This document shows, one piece after another, positions 9,825-11,719 of a stretch of 11,719 bases of DNA. Within the stretch, counting starts at the first letter, position 1, and every line of letters begins with the position of its first letter. The stretch covers positions 1-11,719 of the forward strand of contig JAOXYB010050836.1 in assembly GCA_028565635.1 (NCBI GenBank). The letters are read 5' to 3'. The notes beneath the pieces are model-generated. The model had not been told where the DNA came from, made no database searches, and saw only the letters and a list, made by a program, of their open reading frames with translations. The DNA is from Phoronis ovalis. Lineage: Eukaryota; Phoronida; Phoronidae. The position numbers were made by a program, and so were the translations under genes.

Positions 9825-10222
9825 TTACCAGACCTGTACTTTGAGCTGTATTTTCCGTGATCAAACAAAAACCCAAGCAGTTATTGCGAGACAAAGAAAG
9901 TGTTAAAAATGTCAAAGATTTAAATTGCGATTTGACCCACTTTTCAAGGTCATTCTAAAATGTCACCTAGCCTATTACGCCCACCAGTCTATGGCTTTCG
10001 TGATTCCACCTTCAAATCATCCAGTGAAAGTTTTGTCTTTACCACAACTTACGCAAAGTAACATGCCATCTCGGGAACAAACATGGCCACCAGTCAACCA
10101 TATTAAAAGTAATAAAGGTCAAAATTATGACAGACATGCAGTTTGACCTGTATTTACCCTGTACTGAATATGAAGCTGATTGGGTAAATACTGAAGCTGT
10201 TATTGCTAGAAAAAGAAAGTGT
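9825..10222. repeat. Repeat block 4 (one long unit and a short remnant)
   Basis: The block resumes the family with GACCTGTACTTTGAGCTG, the part that should follow the end of block 3. It runs through one long unit (AAAGATTT, CTTTTCAAGGTCATTC, CACCTAGCC, GTCTTT) to a box at about 10082. It then continues through GACCTGTATTTACCCTG, ATATGAAGCTGATTGG and GTTATTGC, and fades after about 10222. Confidence 0.87.
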
Positions 10223-10962
10223 ACTGATGACGCCGACAATGACGCATTGCATACGACTATTTGCCCATGCACTATGTGCGATAGGCATAAAAATGCACAA
10301 GGATTAGATCACTCGCTAAATACTGGAAAAATTACATTTAATTGCTTAAACGTACACTAAACAACAGTTTTGGCGACATTCAACAATCTAAATATTAGCA
10401 TATTATCATGCTAATTTCACACATAAAAAAGACAGTAGTCAAAAATATATATGTATTGAGTAAGAAAAACTGATATTATATTTATATAAACAAGTTCATT
10501 TCAAGAAACATTTTGATGAAAATAACCTTTTTATACGGTAAGGCCAAGAAACTTTGTTTAATGGGCATGATCGCTTCAAATTATTATCTTTTTTTTTAAT
10601 AAACATTGTTTAAAGGAACAGTTGCTTCAAAAAGGTTTTTGTATTTTTTTCTTTTAACACTAAAAAAGGCCTGGCCGACTCAGTTCTAAGGGCTATCGTC
10701 TGTTAACACTTTTTATAAAATATAAATAAAAAGCAGTCCTACCTAATCAGATCTTGAGGGCATTTGCCCGTTAAACAACTTATCTTTCTGGCCTAACTAT
10801 AATTACTCAAAATGGCTTATTGTGTCAGCAAAGCATATATTTACTACAATTATCTTTTAGCATAAACAGAGAATGGTATCATTATAATTTTATGCCAAAA
10901 TTCTCTAAATACTCAAAAGACTACAATGTGCAATTATTATGGTAATGTTAAGGTGGACATAC
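10223..10962. other. Intron sequence between repeat block 4 and lectin exon 1
   Basis: The first 130 bases contain an open frame on the plus strand, in line with the repeat, that reads TICPCTMCDRHKNAQ before ending at 10360. The family is not recognised. Near 10671 GGCCTGGCCGACTCAG and near 10758 GGGCATTTGCCC (5-bp arms) are the only GC-rich spots. No exon was found here. Confidence 0.5.
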
Positions 10963-11091
10963 CTTGATCTTGTAAACTTGTGATGGATGCCAAGTCAAAA
11001 CCTCTGCCCAAGCTTTGGCATGCTTCTAAAGAAGCTGTCCAGTTAAGTCGACTACTTTCATCCAAACCAAAAAGTTTAAAGCACTTGTTGT
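10963..11091 (-). CDS. Lectin exon 1: N-terminal part of CTLD 1
   Basis: This exon encodes 42 full codons beginning NKCFKLFG and ending ITSLQDQ. The pattern KCFKLFG, then LNWTASLEAC, then GFDLASI is the usual opening of a CTLD: first beta strand, helix 1 with the Cys that pairs with the last Cys of the domain, then the L-A-S-I strand leading to helix 2. NWT is a potential N-glycosylation site. The exon needs one base from an upstream exon (phase 1) and ends with one base of a Val codon completed by exon 2. The donor is CAAG|GTATGT. Two AG acceptors lie 6 nt apart in the same frame, so the exon may begin at 11097 instead, adding Leu and one further residue. The upstream exon was not identified with confidence. 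Confidence 0.87.
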
Positions 11092-11387
11092 CTAAAACTA
11101 AACAGGAAAATTGTGATTCTTAATAAAAAATACTTTATAAGAACATTTTGTGGTTTGAATGCAATTTATAATAATCAGTTTGCTTGCGCTAGTTGACACA
11201 GCAATACAAGTCCAATCAATCACACAATTATGGAGTTTACAATTAACAAAGTCAACATTCTACTTACATAAACATGGAAAGCTTCAGCTTCTTAATTTTT
11301 ACAAAAAAAAGCTGTTGGCAATAAGCAAAATTAAACAATTTATAGTCTTAATTTATAGTTTGACTTGGCAATCTTAGGGGTATAGCT

Positions 11388-11488
11388 TCACTTTGGTCTT
11401 TTACAGACATAACTCAGTATATCGCTACAGTTGTCATAATAGACCCAAACTTCCCAGTTTGTCACATTTTGTGAATGAACAATGCAAG
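11388..11488 (-). CDS. C-terminal end of a separate CTLD, with stop codon (exon or relic)
   Basis: On the minus strand 32 codons run from CIVHSQ to YVCKRPK and then a TGA stop. The pattern C-x18-C-x7-C with WEVWVYYDNC and a closing SYVCKRP is the last third of a CTLD. It cannot be the end of CTLD 1 (exon 3 does that job), so it belongs to another domain that ends upstream of exon 1 in transcription order. The only in-frame AG is CACAAG just before the first Cys, at 11488. It has a poor pyrimidine tract, and an in-frame TGA lies slightly further upstream. No AATAAA or ATTAAA follows between the stop and exon 1. NVT is a potential glycosylation site. It may be the last exon of a tandem neighbour gene, an alternative last exon, or a decaying exon. 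Confidence 0.6.
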
Positions 11489-11512
11489 CTTGTGCAGTTC
11501 ATTCACAAAATG
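11465..11512. repeat. Perfect 16-bp inverted repeat around the CTLD end piece
   Basis: CATTTTGTGAATGAAC at 11465-11480 and GTTCATTCACAAAATG at 11497-11512 are exact reverse complements with a 16-base spacer that itself contains TGCAAGCTTGTGCA. One arm lies within the CTLD coding piece (its HSQN codons), the other just outside its only possible acceptor, which falls in the loop. Confidence 0.9.
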
Positions 11513-11604
11513 CTATATTCCTTGCTTCCTTCACATATTTAGCCAAAACTAGAACAATACCTTATTACGGTTGCTTTAAGAAATACTTTCTTTTTGTAAG
11601 TTAC

Positions 11605-11656
11605 CTTTTGTAATGACAGTGGCTCCATCTATATTGTTATCCGTATTATATTTGGT
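11605..11656 (-). CDS. Possible short CTLD exon upstream of the stop-bearing piece
   Basis: On the minus strand an open stretch ends DGATVITK plus one base at a good donor (AAAAG|GTAACT). That base joined to the CT at 11488 makes an Ala codon, giving ...VITK-A-C-IVH.... In many CTLDs an N-N-x-x-G loop stands shortly before this Cys, and the residues YNTDNNIDG fit that loop. The upstream end is uncertain: AG occurs before 11656 and again some 16 bases further up, neither with a pyrimidine tract. The intron to the next piece would be only 116 bp. Alternatively, its phase-1 donor could join to exon 1 (GAC, Asp). Weak evidence overall. Confidence 0.33.
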
Positions 11657-11719
11657 CTTGACATGCAGTGACATCTTTTGTTAGTTTATTATACCTGTGT
11701 ACCAACATATACTGATTTA

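Larger units (their letters stand above)
2226..11091 (-). other. Partial multi-CTLD C-type lectin gene, four-exon span
   Basis: The gene is read on the minus strand from 11091 down to 2226 and is incomplete at both ends. Four exons (129, 164, 97 and 245 nt) are separated by introns of 4913, 2761 and 557 bp. Every visible junction is GT...AG, and the split codons rejoin cleanly: G+TT gives Val between exons 1 and 2, phase 0 joins Arg to Asn between exons 2 and 3, and G+AT gives Asp between exons 3 and 4. The joined product is a CTLD, a linker of about 12 residues rich in Ser/Thr, and the first half of a second CTLD. Tandem CTLDs are typical of mannose-receptor-like proteins, which are secreted or on the cell surface. 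No signal peptide, transmembrane segment, promoter or poly(A) site is visible, so the cell location is inferred from the family. Ligand unknown. Confidence 0.85.

Noticed and set aside
1-10222. CRISPR-like array reading of the regular repeats
   Set aside because: Units are long and diverged with no unique spacers between exact repeats, and the setting is eukaryotic introns.
11159-11377. Plus-strand frame of 72 codons with a hydrophobic start
   Set aside because: AT-rich, opposite in strand to the gene, no domain, and no splice or regulatory support.

Overview
The window looks like intronic, AT-rich, repeat-laden DNA from an invertebrate animal, with a mollusc or other marine invertebrate most likely. 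The evidence is short exons with GT/AG boundaries separated by introns of 0.56 to 4.9 kb, no dense ORFs, and exons that encode pieces of C-type lectin-like domains (CTLDs) in the style of invertebrate 'macrophage mannose receptor-like' proteins. The species assignment is inference only.

Genes: the only coding signal I can support is on the minus strand. Four exons (11091-10963, 6049-5886, 3124-3028, 2470-2226, in order of transcription) join in matching phases (1/1, 0/0, 1/1). They give one nearly complete CTLD, a short Ser/Thr-rich linker, and the N-terminal half of a second CTLD that continues beyond position 1. Upstream (higher coordinates) lies the C-terminal piece of another CTLD ending in a stop codon (11488-11388). 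A possible further exon at 11656-11605 joins it in phase. This is either the end of a neighbouring tandem lectin gene, an alternative terminal exon, or a relic.

Repeats: most of the rest is one family of diverged repeats in four blocks (1-1956, about 4778-5762, about 6247-7896, about 9825-10222). Where well preserved, a long unit of about 300-335 bp alternates with a short unit of about 136-152 bp. Each carries a palindrome-like box with core ATGGCC-N7-GGCCAT. A separate 0.8 kb block (3972-4769) is built from AAGGAAAAAGGAA and its complement in alternating orientation, and folds back on itself at both small and large scale.

Layout from 1: repeat block 1; unique DNA; lectin exon 4; short intron; exon 3; unique intron DNA; fold-back block; repeat block 2; a segment of about 485 bp carrying exon 2; repeat block 3; a 1.9 kb non-repeat segment that interrupts a repeat unit; repeat block 4; unique DNA; exon 1; then the separate CTLD end piece with a perfect 16-bp inverted repeat around its start. 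I see no RNA genes, CRISPR, bacterial signals or complete transposase.
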